IMG/VR virus record: IMGVR_UViG_3300048837_000544
Coordinates: 1-44,000 of that record
Reading direction: 5' to 3' (one strand)
Length of the DNA stretch: 44,000 bases
Origin: a virus
The translations under genes and the position numbers were made by a program. Shown here piece after piece: positions 26,848 to 35,669 of this stretch (position 1 is the stretch's first letter; the number at the start of each line of letters is the position of its first letter). The notes beneath the pieces were generated by a model. That model worked only from the letters and a program-made list of their open reading frames with translations, ran no database searches and was not told where the DNA came from.

Positions 26848-28428
26848 ATGAGCGAGCGAATGGGCGATAACCCTGATTTTTACTTCGATGAGCGCGCCGC
26901 TGTGATTGCGGTGAACTTCTTCGAGCGCCTCCTGCGCCACTCAAAAGGCGAGTGGGCGGGCAGGCCATTCGCGCTGCTCGACTGGCAGAAACAGGACATC
27001 ATCCGGCCGCTCTTCGGCTGGAAGCGGCGCAGTGACAACACCCGCCGCTATCGCACGGCCTATATCGAGATCCCGCGCAAGAATGGCAAGTCCACCATTT
27101 CAGCCGGCATTGCGCTGTGCCTCTTGTATGCCGACGGCGAGCCGGCTGCTGAGGTTTACAGCGCAGCTGCAGATCGCGACCAGGCATCGATTGTGTTCGA
27201 CGAGGCCAAGCGCATGGTTGAAGCGAGCCCGGAGCTCAGCAAGCGCTCCAACGTTTACAAGCGCACCGTGTTCGTCGGCGAGTCCATGTCGACGTATAAA
27301 GTCTTGAGTGCTGATGCGCCGACCAAACATGGCCTGAATGCATCGGGCATCATCTTCGACGAGCTGCACGCCCAGCCCAACCGTGATCTGTGGGACGTGC
27401 TGACCACGTCGACCGGCGCGAGAAGGCAGCCGCTCACGATGGCCATCACCACGGCCGGCTTTGATCGCAACTCGATCTGCTATGAGCAGCACGAATACGG
27501 CCGCCAAGTGCTTGAGGGCATCATTGAGGATCCGTCCTTCTTCGCCTATATCGCCGCGGCAGATGAGAAAGACGACTGGACATCGCCGGCGACGTGGTCG
27601 AAGTCCAACCCCTCGCTCGGCTACACCGTCAAGCTGGATTATCTGGCTCAGGAATGCAAAAAGGCGCAGGCCTCACCGGCCTACCAGAACACCTTCAGGC
27701 GGCTGCATTTGAATCAATGGACGCAGCAGGAAACGCGCTGGTTGGATCTGCAGGCCTGGGACAGATGCGGCACGCCGTTTGACGCAAAGCTGCTCGAAGG
27801 CGCGCAGTGCTATGGCGGGCTCGACCTGGCCTCGTCGAGCGACATCGCGTCGTTCGTGCTCGACTTCCCCAACGAAGCAGGCGAAGACGAGATGCACACC
27901 ATCTTGCCGTTCTTCTGGATTCCCGAAGAGAACATGATCGACCGCTCGCGGCGCGACCGCGTGCCGTATGACGCCTGGTCGCGCGCCGGCCTGATCCGCA
28001 CCACGCCCGGCAACGTGATCGATTATGGCCGCATCGTGCGCGACATTGAAGCGCTGGCCGAGGTCTACAACATCCGCGAGATCGCCTTTGACCGCTGGGG
28101 GGCATTCCAGGTGTCGCAGCAGCTCGAGGGCGCCGGCCTGACGATGGTTGGATTCGGGCAGGGCTTCAACTCGATGAGCGGGCCTACAAAGGAACTGCTT
28201 CGGCTTGTGCTTGACGGGAAGATCAGGCACGGCGGGCAGCCGGTCCTGCGCTGGATGGCCGACAACGTGGTTGTGTCGAGCGACCCCGCCGGCAACGTCA
28301 AGCCGAACAAATTGAAATCACGCGAAAAGATCGACGGCATTGTCGCCGGCATCATGGCGCTCGACCGCGCGATGCGGCACCAGAGCACGATCAGCGTATA
28401 TGAACAGCGGGGCATCCGCGAGGTGTAA
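26848..28428 (+). CDS. terL: Terminase large subunit
   Basis: 526 residues. The ATPase half has the atypical Walker A IPRKNGKST (75-83) and Walker B GIIFDEL (167-173) of HK97-type Terminase_1 proteins, plus TTSTGARRQP (coupling motif). The nuclease half begins with GGLDLASSSD (323-332; D326 is the first metal ligand) and includes the FDRWGAFQV region. It pumps DNA into the prohead and cuts it. No ribosome binding site is strong; ATG 26848 gives the conserved MSERMGDNPD start. Confidence 0.95.
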   Translation: MSERMGDNPDFYFDERAAVIAVNFFERLLRHSKGEWAGRPFALLDWQKQDIIRPLFGWKRRSDNTRRYRTAYIEIPRKNGKSTISAGIALCLLYADGEPAAEVYSAAADRDQASIVFDEAKRMVEASPELSKRSNVYKRTVFVGESMSTYKVLSADAPTKHGLNASGIIFDELHAQPNRDLWDVLTTSTGARRQPLTMAITTAGFDRNSICYEQHEYGRQVLEGIIEDPSFFAYIAAADEKDDWTSPATWSKSNPSLGYTVKLDYLAQECKKAQASPAYQNTFRRLHLNQWTQQETRWLDLQAWDRCGTPFDAKLLEGAQCYGGLDLASSSDIASFVLDFPNEAGEDEMHTILPFFWIPEENMIDRSRRDRVPYDAWSRAGLIRTTPGNVIDYGRIVRDIEALAEVYNIREIAFDRWGAFQVSQQLEGAGLTMVGFGQGFNSMSGPTKELLRLVLDGKIRHGGQPVLRWMADNVVVSSDPAGNVKPNKLKSREKIDGIVAGIMALDRAMRHQSTISVYEQRGIREV

Positions 28429-28431
28429 CAC

Positions 28432-30000
28432 ATGGGCATACGAAACACACTGGCATCAGCATGGGACGGCTTCTGGGGCGCGCCGGCCGCCGAGACGCGG
28501 GCGCGCGAAACGCCACCCGGGCCGATTGGCGAGCCCGTTGTGCTGAACGACTTCATGGGCCTGGGGCCGAGCGCCGGCGCATCGGTCACGCCGACGAGCG
28601 CGATCACCAACACGGCCGTGCTTGGCTGCGTGATGGTCCTGTCGCAGTCGGTCGCGTCCCTGCCGCTGATCACCTACCGGCGCACCGCCGACGGCAAAGA
28701 TCGCGCCACCGGGCACGCGCTGTATCCGATCCTCCATGATCTCCCCAATCCGGAGATGACCTCGTTCGACCTGCGCGAGACGCTGATGATGCATCTCACG
28801 CTGTGGGGCAACGCTTACTGCGAGATTGAGATGAACCGGCGCGGCGACGTGCTGGCGTTGTGGCCGTTGCGCCCCGACCGCACCTGGCCGGTGCGGCACG
28901 ACGACGGCCAGATCTGGTATCACACGCGTTTGCCGAACAATACCGAAATCGCGCTGCCGAAGTATCGCGTGTGGCACATCCGCAATCTGAGCATCGGTGG
29001 CATCATGGGCATGAGCCCGATCGCGCTCGCGCGTGAGGCCATCGGGCTGAGCAAGGCCGGCGAGGAGCTGGGCAGCCGATTCTTCTCGAATGGCGCAAAG
29101 CCCGGCGGCGTGCTGCAGCATCCTGGCAAGCTAAGCGACGAAGGCTACAGCCGCTTGAAGAGCTCGTGGGAAGCGCGGCACCAGGGCCTCGACAACGTCA
29201 ACCGTGTGGCCATCCTCGAGGAGGGCATGCAGTGGAAGGATGTCGGCATGCCGCTCGACGACGCGCAGTTTCTGGAGACGCGCAAATTCCAAATCGGCGA
29301 GATTGCGCGCATCTTCCGCGTGCCGCCGCACATGATTCAGGATCTGGATCGCGCGACGTTCTCAAACATCGAGCACCAGGGCATCGACTTTGTGACGTAT
29401 TCGCTCACGCCGTGGCTGGTGCGCATCGAGCAGTCGATCACGCGCGACCTGGTCGGCCCGATCGAGCGCAATGCCATCTTCGCGCAGTTCATGATCGACG
29501 GCTTTCTGCGCGGCGACATTGCCAGCCGCTATGCAGCCTACGCCGTCGGGCGCAACTGGGGATGGCTCTCCGTGAACGACATCAGGAAGCTGGAGAACCT
29601 CAACCCGATTGAATCAGGCGACATTTACCTGCAACCGCTCAACATGCAGGAGGCCGGCGCGCCGCCACCTCCTGCGCCGGCGCCGGCTGCGCCTGAGTTG
29701 CCACCAGTCGATCAGCCTTCGCCAGATCCAGCGCCGGAGGCCACGCCGGCTGACACGAATGCCCAGCGCGCCCTGCGCACGTTGATCCTTGACGCGTGCC
29801 AGCGCATTGAGACGCGCGCGGCTGATCGCAAGGGCAAGCATTCCGAGTGGGTGGGCGATGTGCTGGGCCCGGTGGTGCGCGCCGTGGGCGGCAGCGACGA
29901 GGATGCGCAGATGCTCACGATGCTGTGGTTCCGTGATGAGCTCGTGACAGCCGAGAGTTTGGCTGAGATGATTGCAAAACTGCCCGCGCCGGCAAATTAG
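28432..30000 (+). CDS. HK97-family portal protein
   Basis: 522 residues. Typical segments: LGCVMVLSQSVASLPL near residue 70, MHLTLWGNAYCEI, KYRVWHIRNLSIGGIMGMSP, FFSNGAKPGGVL, ETRKFQIGEIARIFRVPPHM and SRYAAYAVGRNWGWLSVNDI, the hallmark order of HK97 portals. It forms the dodecameric DNA gate at one capsid vertex. A Pro/Ala-rich linker near 405-440 leads to a helical C-terminal tail (LRTLILDACQRIETRAADRK) that is longer than usual. It starts 3 nt after the TerL stop. Confidence 0.95.
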   Translation: MGIRNTLASAWDGFWGAPAAETRARETPPGPIGEPVVLNDFMGLGPSAGASVTPTSAITNTAVLGCVMVLSQSVASLPLITYRRTADGKDRATGHALYPILHDLPNPEMTSFDLRETLMMHLTLWGNAYCEIEMNRRGDVLALWPLRPDRTWPVRHDDGQIWYHTRLPNNTEIALPKYRVWHIRNLSIGGIMGMSPIALAREAIGLSKAGEELGSRFFSNGAKPGGVLQHPGKLSDEGYSRLKSSWEARHQGLDNVNRVAILEEGMQWKDVGMPLDDAQFLETRKFQIGEIARIFRVPPHMIQDLDRATFSNIEHQGIDFVTYSLTPWLVRIEQSITRDLVGPIERNAIFAQFMIDGFLRGDIASRYAAYAVGRNWGWLSVNDIRKLENLNPIESGDIYLQPLNMQEAGAPPPPAPAPAAPELPPVDQPSPDPAPEATPADTNAQRALRTLILDACQRIETRAADRKGKHSEWVGDVLGPVVRAVGGSDEDAQMLTMLWFRDELVTAESLAEMIAKLPAPAN

Positions 30001-30001
30001 T

Positions 30002-30100
30002 CATATAATCCAGACACAAATAAACGGCTGTCGCATCAAGCGCCCGCCAACCTCGTGATGAGGTTGGCGGGCGCTTTTGCGTTTCCGGCCCGGAGGCGAC
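30002..30100 (+). promoter_or_regulatory. Leader RNA element, copy 2
   Basis: CATATAATCC (30003-30012), GTCGCA (30030-30035), stem GCGCCCGCCAACCTC/GAGGTTGGCGGGCGC with loop GTGAT (about 30040-30074), then TTTTGCGTTTCCGGCC and the ATG at 30101. Compared with copy 1, the upper stem changes TTCC/GGAA to CCTC/GAGG, so three pairs changed while pairing was kept. It separates the portal gene from the head genes and probably gives capsid genes their own promoter or attenuator. Confidence 0.75.
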
Positions 30101-30787
30101 ATGAACAAAAAGCAGACCATCACACAGGCCACCACCGACCGCGAGATCAGGACGCTGCCTGTGCGCGAACTGCGCGTGACGCAGGACGCCGGCGCGCCGG
30201 CAAAGCTTGTGGGTTACGCCTCCGTTTTCAATGCGTGGTCGGAGGATCTCGGCGGCTTCCGCGAGCGCGTCCAGCCCGGCGCATTCAGCAACGCGGTGAA
30301 GGCATCGGATATCCGCGCGCTGATCAACCACGACCCTTCTCTCATCCTCGGCCGCACGAAGAACGGCACATTGTCGGTGCGCGAGGACGACACCGGTCTG
30401 TGGATGGAAGTGACGCTGCCCGACACGCAGTATGCGCGCGACCTGGCTGAGAGCGTCAAGCGCGGCGACATCGATCAGATGAGCTTCGGCTTTTCTGTGT
30501 TGAATGACGACTGGGTGTGGGCGGACGATGGCACGATTCGCCGCACCATCATCGAAGTTGACCGGCTGTATGACGTGAGCCCGGTCACCTATCCCGCATA
30601 CCCGCAGACATCCGTGAGCGCGCGCAGTCGCCTCACCGAGCTGCAGGGCCAGAACAGTGAACACCAGCGCGCAGCCGAGCAGGAGCAGGGCCAGGCGGCC
30701 AGCATGCAGGCTGAGCGTGAAGCGGAGCGCCAGGCGGCGCAAGAGCTGATGCGCATGAGGCTGCGGATCGCTGAAGTTGAACTCTGA
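30101..30787 (+). CDS. HK97-family prohead protease
   Basis: 228 residues from ATG 30101 (GGAGGCGAC upstream). KLVGYASVFNAWSEDLGGFR, a catalytic His in ALINHDPS (H77), MSFGF with the nucleophile Ser128, and the later VSPVTYPAYPQTSVSAR match family U35/HK97 proteases. The C-terminal 60 residues are Gln/Glu/Ala-rich coiled coil (AAEQEQGQAASMQAEREAER), which may serve as a scaffold. It cleaves the capsid protein's N-terminal delta domain during head maturation. Confidence 0.93.
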   Translation: MNKKQTITQATTDREIRTLPVRELRVTQDAGAPAKLVGYASVFNAWSEDLGGFRERVQPGAFSNAVKASDIRALINHDPSLILGRTKNGTLSVREDDTGLWMEVTLPDTQYARDLAESVKRGDIDQMSFGFSVLNDDWVWADDGTIRRTIIEVDRLYDVSPVTYPAYPQTSVSARSRLTELQGQNSEHQRAAEQEQGQAASMQAEREAERQAAQELMRMRLRIAEVEL

Positions 30788-30836
30788 TCGTTTACCAAAT
30801 CGTAACGATCCATTCTTTCACAGGAGATTTTTAGAA

Positions 30837-32009
30837 ATGAACAAGCGTGAGTTGCTCCAAAAGCGCGCCGCCCTCATCGACCAGGCCAAGGCTGTGGCGA
30901 TGGGCGAACAGACTGCTGAGACGCGCGCCACCTTCGATGCCCTGATGAAGCAGGCCGAAGATCTGAAGGCAGACATCGCCCGCGCCGAAACCCTTGAAGC
31001 TGCGCAGGCCGATCTGACCCAGCCCGAAGCGCCTGTCGCGCCCAAGCCAGAAACCCGCGAAGTCCACGGCGCGCCGGCGGTCAACAAGACCAAGCCCGGC
31101 GACAGCGAAGAGCGCGCGATTGCGCACTACATTCGCACCGGCGACATGAGCCGCGAGCTGCGCGCCTCGAATGACACCGACATGAACATTGGCACCGTGG
31201 CCGACGGCGGCTATGCGGTTCCGACCGGCCACTATCAGGGCATTATCGCCAAGCGCAACGAGGGCATGCTGGCCCAGCGCCTCGGTGTGCTGCGCATCCC
31301 CGGCCAGGGCACCACCGTCAACGTCACGACCGACAATGGCACCGCCAACGAGTTCGTGTCGACGACCGAGGCGAGCGCGTTTGATCGCGATGCGCCGGCA
31401 CTGGGCCGCGTGCAGATGACGCTGGTGAAATACACCAAGAAAGTGCAGTTGTCGGTTGAGCTGCTTCGCGACGAAGACGCGAGCCTGCTCGCCTTCCTCA
31501 ACGACTATGTCGGACGCGCCATGGCGATCACGCACAACAAGCTGCTGTTCACCGAGGTGCTGGCCAATGGCACGAGCGTGACGCTCGGCGCGGCTGCAGC
31601 CGCATCTGCCGGCGACATCCCGAAGGTTGTGTATTCGCTGAAGAGCGAATATGCCGACAACGCGAAGTGGGTGTTCCCGCGCGCGAATGAAGGCGCATAC
31701 CGCGCGCTGACCGGCAACAACTGGCAGTTCGTGGCAACGCCTCCTGGCTCGATCGCTTCGACCACGCTGTGGGGCTTCCCGGTGTTCAACTCCGAGCAGG
31801 CCATCGCCGCCATCGGCGCCGGCAACAAGTCGAGCGTGTTCGGTGACTTTGGCTACGTGGGCCTGCGCGAAGCCAGCGGCTTCCAGATCCTGCGCGATCC
31901 GTATTCGGCGGCCGGAACCGGCCAGGTCAACCTGTTCTATTACTTCGACGCGGTCTACAAGGTCTTGCAGGCCGAGGCAGTCCTTTACGGAAAGCACCCG
32001 ACGGCTTAA
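30837..32009 (+). CDS. Major capsid protein, HK97 fold
   Basis: 390 residues; AGGAGATTTT precedes ATG 30837. The first 100 residues are a helical delta/scaffold domain (MNKRELLQKRAALIDQAKAV, LMKQAEDLKADIARAE), expected to be removed by the upstream protease. The HK97 fold follows: GGYAVPTGHYQGIIAKRNEG, VQLSVELLRDEDASLLAFLN, VFPRANEGAYRALTG, LWGFPVFNSEQAIA, VFGDFGYVGLREASGFQILR. It builds the icosahedral shell. Confidence 0.95.
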   Translation: MNKRELLQKRAALIDQAKAVAMGEQTAETRATFDALMKQAEDLKADIARAETLEAAQADLTQPEAPVAPKPETREVHGAPAVNKTKPGDSEERAIAHYIRTGDMSRELRASNDTDMNIGTVADGGYAVPTGHYQGIIAKRNEGMLAQRLGVLRIPGQGTTVNVTTDNGTANEFVSTTEASAFDRDAPALGRVQMTLVKYTKKVQLSVELLRDEDASLLAFLNDYVGRAMAITHNKLLFTEVLANGTSVTLGAAAAASAGDIPKVVYSLKSEYADNAKWVFPRANEGAYRALTGNNWQFVATPPGSIASTTLWGFPVFNSEQAIAAIGAGNKSSVFGDFGYVGLREASGFQILRDPYSAAGTGQVNLFYYFDAVYKVLQAEAVLYGKHPTA

Positions 32010-32023
32010 GTCGGTGTAGACGA

Positions 32024-32680
32024 ATGGCGCGCGTTCTGGTGGCCGTCCCGTATCGCGACACCACGCCGGACGTCTTCGTGAGTGGGACATGCGAGCACTT
32101 CGCCCGCATGTCCTACCCACAGAAGCAACTGGCGATGGTGCCGAATGCGCTGCCCAGAGAGCCGCGCAAATACGGCCCGAACGCCCGGGCGCGCAATCAC
32201 CTGATCGATACATGCCTGTGCGAGTCGCACACGCATGTGCTGTGGCTGGACGTTGACCTGGTCGACGTGCCGGCTGATTTGATCGAGCGGCTGCTGGCCA
32301 TCTCGACTGAACACATCGTGGCGCCGTTCGTGTTCATGGAAACGCTCGACGCGACAAAGCCGGCCAGCATGGAGAACGGCGGCTGGTTCTATGACACCGG
32401 CGGCTTCATCCAGGATGGGCGCGACGCGAACGCATGGCCACCGCATTTCCGCGGAAATACTCGCCTGATGGAACTCGACAGCGTCGGCTGCTGCTATCTG
32501 GCGCCGGCCTGGCTGTATCGAGAAGGCCTGCGCTACCAGCCGAACGGCGACGACGTGGAGCACAAGTCATTCATGAAGGCTGCGCGCGAATATGCCGAGG
32601 TCAAGGTGCTGGCCACGGATGAGATTGTGGTCAAGCACGCGTATCTACCTCGCTTCGGCGAGGCCTGGCACACGCAGTAA
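32024..32680 (+). CDS. Glycosyltransferase-like protein (Anp1-like, GT-A fold)
   Basis: 218 residues. VLVAVPYRDT start; ARNHLIDTCL, HVLWLDVDLVDVP with a DVD metal motif at 76-78, IVAPFVFMET, FYDTGGFIQDGRD, ELDSVGCCYLAPAWLYREGL and a C-terminal VVKHAYLPRFGEAWH. This is the pattern of Anp1-type glycosyltransferases of GT-A fold. Placed directly after the capsid gene, it may glycosylate virion proteins. An activity claim is inference. Confidence 0.75.
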   Translation: MARVLVAVPYRDTTPDVFVSGTCEHFARMSYPQKQLAMVPNALPREPRKYGPNARARNHLIDTCLCESHTHVLWLDVDLVDVPADLIERLLAISTEHIVAPFVFMETLDATKPASMENGGWFYDTGGFIQDGRDANAWPPHFRGNTRLMELDSVGCCYLAPAWLYREGLRYQPNGDDVEHKSFMKAAREYAEVKVLATDEIVVKHAYLPRFGEAWHTQ

Positions 32681-32685
32681 ACAGC

Positions 32686-33621
32686 ATGAAATTGATGATC
32701 TTCACGCCTACATGGGTCAAGCCTGACGGCTCGGATGCAATGCACCCGGGCTGCCGGCGCTCCATTGAGGCGCAGCGGATCAATGGCGAGATCGGGTGGG
32801 TGATCGGGCGCGACAACCCGCACCCCGCAGGCGATCTGCGCAATGTGGTGCACCAGTATCAGCAAGCGAGACGGCAGTTTCTCGACAGCAAAGCCGACGC
32901 GCTGCTTACAGTCGAGCACGACATGGTGCTGCCTGCCGGCGCCGCGCAGGCATTGATCGACACGCCGGCGGATGTGGTCTATGGCGTTTACATGCTTCGC
33001 CATGACACCTATGTCATCAACGCCTTCCGGTATGAGAACGACGTCAACCTCGGCATGAGCCTGTCACGCTACCCGGCCGAGCTGGCGCAGGCACGGCGCG
33101 AGAAGGTTGCACGGGTAAGCGGGGTGGGGCACGGCTGCACGCTCTTCCGGCGGCATGTGATGGAGCGGATTGACTTTCGCGAGGGTGACGGCGTGAATGT
33201 CGCGCCGGACATTCCGTTTGCAGAAGATGCGCTGCGCGCCGGCTTCGTGAGCGTGGCGCGGTTTGATGTGGAGGTTGTGCATATGGATGGTGACCGTGCG
33301 CTTGCGCCCTATCAGGCGACTGAGCGCGCCATGTATATCGCGCGCGAGACGGTGAACGCGATCGACGGCGAAGGGCGCTTTGTGCGGCTGGAGGCCGGCG
33401 AGGTGATCAAGCTCACCGTGCCGCAGGCTCGGCCGCTGGTGGCTGCAGGCTATTTGAACGTGCCTGATTACATGGCCTTTGCATTCAAGGAGGTCGATGA
33501 GCCCCAGCCTGAAACCGCCGCGGCGGAAAACAAGCCCGAAGACAAGCCCGAAGACAAGCCCGAAGACAAGCCCGAAGACAAGCCAGCCGATGACAAGCCC
33601 AAGCGCAAGCGAGGCAAATGA
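32686..33621 (+). CDS. Second glycosyltransferase-like protein with EDKP tail
   Basis: 311 residues, 5 nt after the previous gene. LMIFTPTWVKPDGSDAMHPG, LLTVEHDMVLPAGA (EHD at 77-79 in the place of DxD), VYGVYMLRHD, GVGHGCTLFRRHVMERIDF and VSVARFDVEVVHMDGDR fit a GT-A-like nucleotide-sugar enzyme. A beta-domain follows (RFVRLEAGEVIKLTVPQA), then four Glu-Asp-Lys-Pro repeats and a basic end (KRKRGK). It probably works with the 32,024 gene product on capsid or tail decoration. Confidence 0.65.
   Translation: MKLMIFTPTWVKPDGSDAMHPGCRRSIEAQRINGEIGWVIGRDNPHPAGDLRNVVHQYQQARRQFLDSKADALLTVEHDMVLPAGAAQALIDTPADVVYGVYMLRHDTYVINAFRYENDVNLGMSLSRYPAELAQARREKVARVSGVGHGCTLFRRHVMERIDFREGDGVNVAPDIPFAEDALRAGFVSVARFDVEVVHMDGDRALAPYQATERAMYIARETVNAIDGEGRFVRLEAGEVIKLTVPQARPLVAAGYLNVPDYMAFAFKEVDEPQPETAAAENKPEDKPEDKPEDKPEDKPADDKPKRKRGK
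33538..33585 (+). repeat. Four 12-nt tandem repeats (EDKP)
   Basis: GAAGACAAGCCC repeats four times (last copy ends in A), encoding EDKP x4 in the tail of the second glycosyltransferase-like protein. A slippage-prone charged linker. Confidence 0.9.
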
Positions 33622-33622
33622 T

Positions 33623-33838
33623 ATGAGCGAAGTGAGCGAAGCGCAGCCAGAAGAAAACAAAAAGGTCATGGTCAAGGTGCTGCTGCCGTGCATCATCGCC
33701 GGCGGCGTGTGGCACACCGGCGCGGTGCTGTGGGTGGACGGCGAAGAGGCTGTGCATCTATTGCGCGACAAGCTGGTCATGCCGTGGAGCCCGCCGGTTG
33801 AGCGCGCCGATGCGCCGCCCCAGCGGGGCGAGGGTTAA
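33623..33838 (+). CDS. Unknown small head-region protein
   Basis: 71 residues; GAGGC precedes ATG 33623. MSEVSEAQPEENKKVMVKVL, then CIIAGGVWHTGAVLWVDGEEAVHLLRD in overlapping strands: a small SH3-like fold is plausible. Proteins of this size and pattern between capsid and connector genes are common in HK97-like phages and are taken as head-completion or decoration proteins, without proof. Confidence 0.6.
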   Translation: MSEVSEAQPEENKKVMVKVLLPCIIAGGVWHTGAVLWVDGEEAVHLLRDKLVMPWSPPVERADAPPQRGEG

Positions 33839-33852
33839 GCGAGGGATAAGCA

Positions 33853-34488
33853 ATGAATCTGCCGATGAACCTGCAACGCGTCACCCAGCCCCTGTATGAG
33901 CCCGTCAACGTTGACGACATCCTGCAGCACAGCCGCATCGACAGCGACGTGGAATACACGTATGTGCTGTCGCTCATTGCTGCCGCGCGCGAATACGTCG
34001 AGGACGAGCTGCGGCGCACGCTCATGCCGTCGGTGTGGGAATGGACGCTGGACTGCTGGCCATGGTTGCCGGTGGAACTGCCGCGCGCGCCGCTGCGCAG
34101 CATTGTGTCGATCAAATACACCGACGAGGACGGTGTCGAGGCCACCTATTCATCTGCCAATTACTACATCGACGCTGCGAGCGAGCCGGGCCGGCTGATG
34201 TTGAAGCCGAACGCGAGCTGGCCAGCGGTCAACCTGCAGGCGATTGCCGGCGTGAAGATCCGCTTTGTGGCGGGCTACGCCGACCTGCTCGACGAGGATT
34301 CGACGCAGGCGGAGATCACGGCGGCGCGCAATGCCATCCCGATGCGGCACAAACAGGCGATCCGGCTGATTGCAGGGCATCTGTATGAGAACCGCGAAGA
34401 GATCACCATGGGCGCAGGCCTGTCGCCGGCGCAGTTGCCGCTTGGCGTGAGCGCGCTGCTCATGCCGACGCGGGTGATCAGGTTTTAG
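33853..34488 (+). CDS. Head-tail connector (gp6-like)
   Basis: 211 residues. LYEPVNVDDILQHSRIDSDV, then YVLSLIAAAREYVEDELRRT, WEWTLDCWPWLPVELPRAPL, SIVSIKYTDEDGVEATYSS, and a final helix RHKQAIRLIAGHLYENREEI are the standard blocks of HK97 gp6-type DNA packaging/connector proteins. It forms the ring below the portal. Confidence 0.88.
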   Translation: MNLPMNLQRVTQPLYEPVNVDDILQHSRIDSDVEYTYVLSLIAAAREYVEDELRRTLMPSVWEWTLDCWPWLPVELPRAPLRSIVSIKYTDEDGVEATYSSANYYIDAASEPGRLMLKPNASWPAVNLQAIAGVKIRFVAGYADLLDEDSTQAEITAARNAIPMRHKQAIRLIAGHLYENREEITMGAGLSPAQLPLGVSALLMPTRVIRF

Positions 34489-34500
34489 GGGTTTATAGAC

Positions 34501-34818
34501 ATGCAAGCCGGACGACTCGACCAGCGCGTGACGATCAAGCAGAAGGTGGCGGTGCAGGACACCTTCGGCGGCGAGACGGTCACCTGGTCGGACGTGTGCA
34601 GCGTGTGGGCGCAGGTGTCGCCCATTTCAGGCCGCGAATATTTGCAGGGCAAGCAGCTGCAGGAAGAGCAGATGGTGCGCATCCGCATCCGCCATCGCGC
34701 CGGCGTCGTGCCGGCCATGCGCGTGCATCTGGGCAGCCGGACATTCGACATCATCGACGTGCAGAACATCGATACCGCGAATAAAGAGACGGTTCTGATG
34801 TGCAGGGAGTTGCTATAG
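34501..34818 (+). CDS. Head closure / head-tail adaptor protein
   Basis: 105 residues. MQAGRLDQRVTIKQKVAVQD, FGGETVTWSDVCSVWAQVSP, GREYLQGKQLQEEQMVRIRI, RHRAGVVPAMRVHLGSRTFD and IIDVQNIDTANKETVLMCRE match the SPP1 gp16-type head-closure family (beta barrel). It seals the connector after packaging. Its stop abuts the next ATG. Confidence 0.9.
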   Translation: MQAGRLDQRVTIKQKVAVQDTFGGETVTWSDVCSVWAQVSPISGREYLQGKQLQEEQMVRIRIRHRAGVVPAMRVHLGSRTFDIIDVQNIDTANKETVLMCRELL

Positions 34819-35388
34819 ATGGCATCGAGCAAGCGCTGGGGCAAGGGCATACAGGTCTCGACGACGCTGAAAGGCGGCGCGGATCTGCTGCGCAAGCTGA
34901 AAGGCCTCGGGCTCGATGCGACAAAGGTCGCAGAAGCAGCCACGCGCGAGGCGATGGAAGTGTCTCGCGCAAAGATCGAAGCCGACGCGCCTGGGCCTGG
35001 CATCGTCATGGAGCCGCTGCCGGCGAAGCAGGCCGGCACGGCGGTGTATCAGGTCGGGCCGGACAAAGACCACTGGTATTACCAATTCTTTGAGACCGGC
35101 GTGAGCGCGTTTGAGATCAACATGGTGCGCCGGCGCACGAAGCGCACGGCCACCGAAAAGAAGAGCGGCAAGGCGATGCGCGGCCGCAAGATCAACACCG
35201 AATCGAGCGGCGTGCTGGCGTTTGAGATCGGCACGCGCACGGTGTTTGCCAAGCGCGTGCAGCGCGGGCCGATGGCTGCCCAGCCGTTCATGCGCCGGAA
35301 CTTTCTCGGCAGCGAGAACCAGATGAAAGACAAGTTCGGCTGTGTGATCAGCAAGGCTGTCATTTCGAAGTATCTGGAGGGCGCATAG
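34819..35388 (+). CDS. HK97 gp10-like tail-completion protein
   Basis: 189 residues. LKGGADLLRKLKGLGLDATK, AATREAMEVSRAKIEADAPG, YQVGPDKDHWYYQFFETGVS, and GPMAAQPFMRRNFLGSENQM fit the HK97 gp10 family of neck or tail-completion proteins. A basic insert (MVRRRTKRTATEKKSG) is present at about 95-120. It sits between head closure and tail terminator as expected. Confidence 0.82.
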   Translation: MASSKRWGKGIQVSTTLKGGADLLRKLKGLGLDATKVAEAATREAMEVSRAKIEADAPGPGIVMEPLPAKQAGTAVYQVGPDKDHWYYQFFETGVSAFEINMVRRRTKRTATEKKSGKAMRGRKINTESSGVLAFEIGTRTVFAKRVQRGPMAAQPFMRRNFLGSENQMKDKFGCVISKAVISKYLEGA

Positions 35389-35669
35389 TGGCAGCAAATC
35401 CAAGCAATGTAATGCGTGTGCAGGTCTCGGTTGCGCTGCTGGCTGAAATGCTGACAGAGGGTTGGGAAATCGGCACAGAGCGCATTGTGCGCTGCATTGG
35501 CGGGCTGCCGGCCGGCGCGCAGTATGTGCGTGGCTGGCTGGATGAATCAAGTTGCACGATCAACATGGTGTTCACGCACTCATCGTTCCCTGAAATTTTG
35601 TGGGGTCAGACGATCCCGGTGTTGGATGTAACGATGCGCGCGGAGGCGAAGCCGAATGGCAACGCTTGA
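35388..35669 (+). CDS. Unknown protein in neck/tail cluster
   Basis: 93 residues from GTG 35388, overlapping the previous TAG (TAGTG) with GGAGGGC upstream. MRVQVSVALLAEMLTEGWEI, then CIGGLPAGAQYVRGWLDESS and CTINMVFTHSSFPEILWGQT. Alpha/beta, with no domain recognised. Relatives with a similar WEIGTERIVRCIxGLPxGA pattern occur in this position in other phages, as I recall, without known function. Confidence 0.65.
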   Translation: MAANPSNVMRVQVSVALLAEMLTEGWEIGTERIVRCIGGLPAGAQYVRGWLDESSCTINMVFTHSSFPEILWGQTIPVLDVTMRAEAKPNGNA

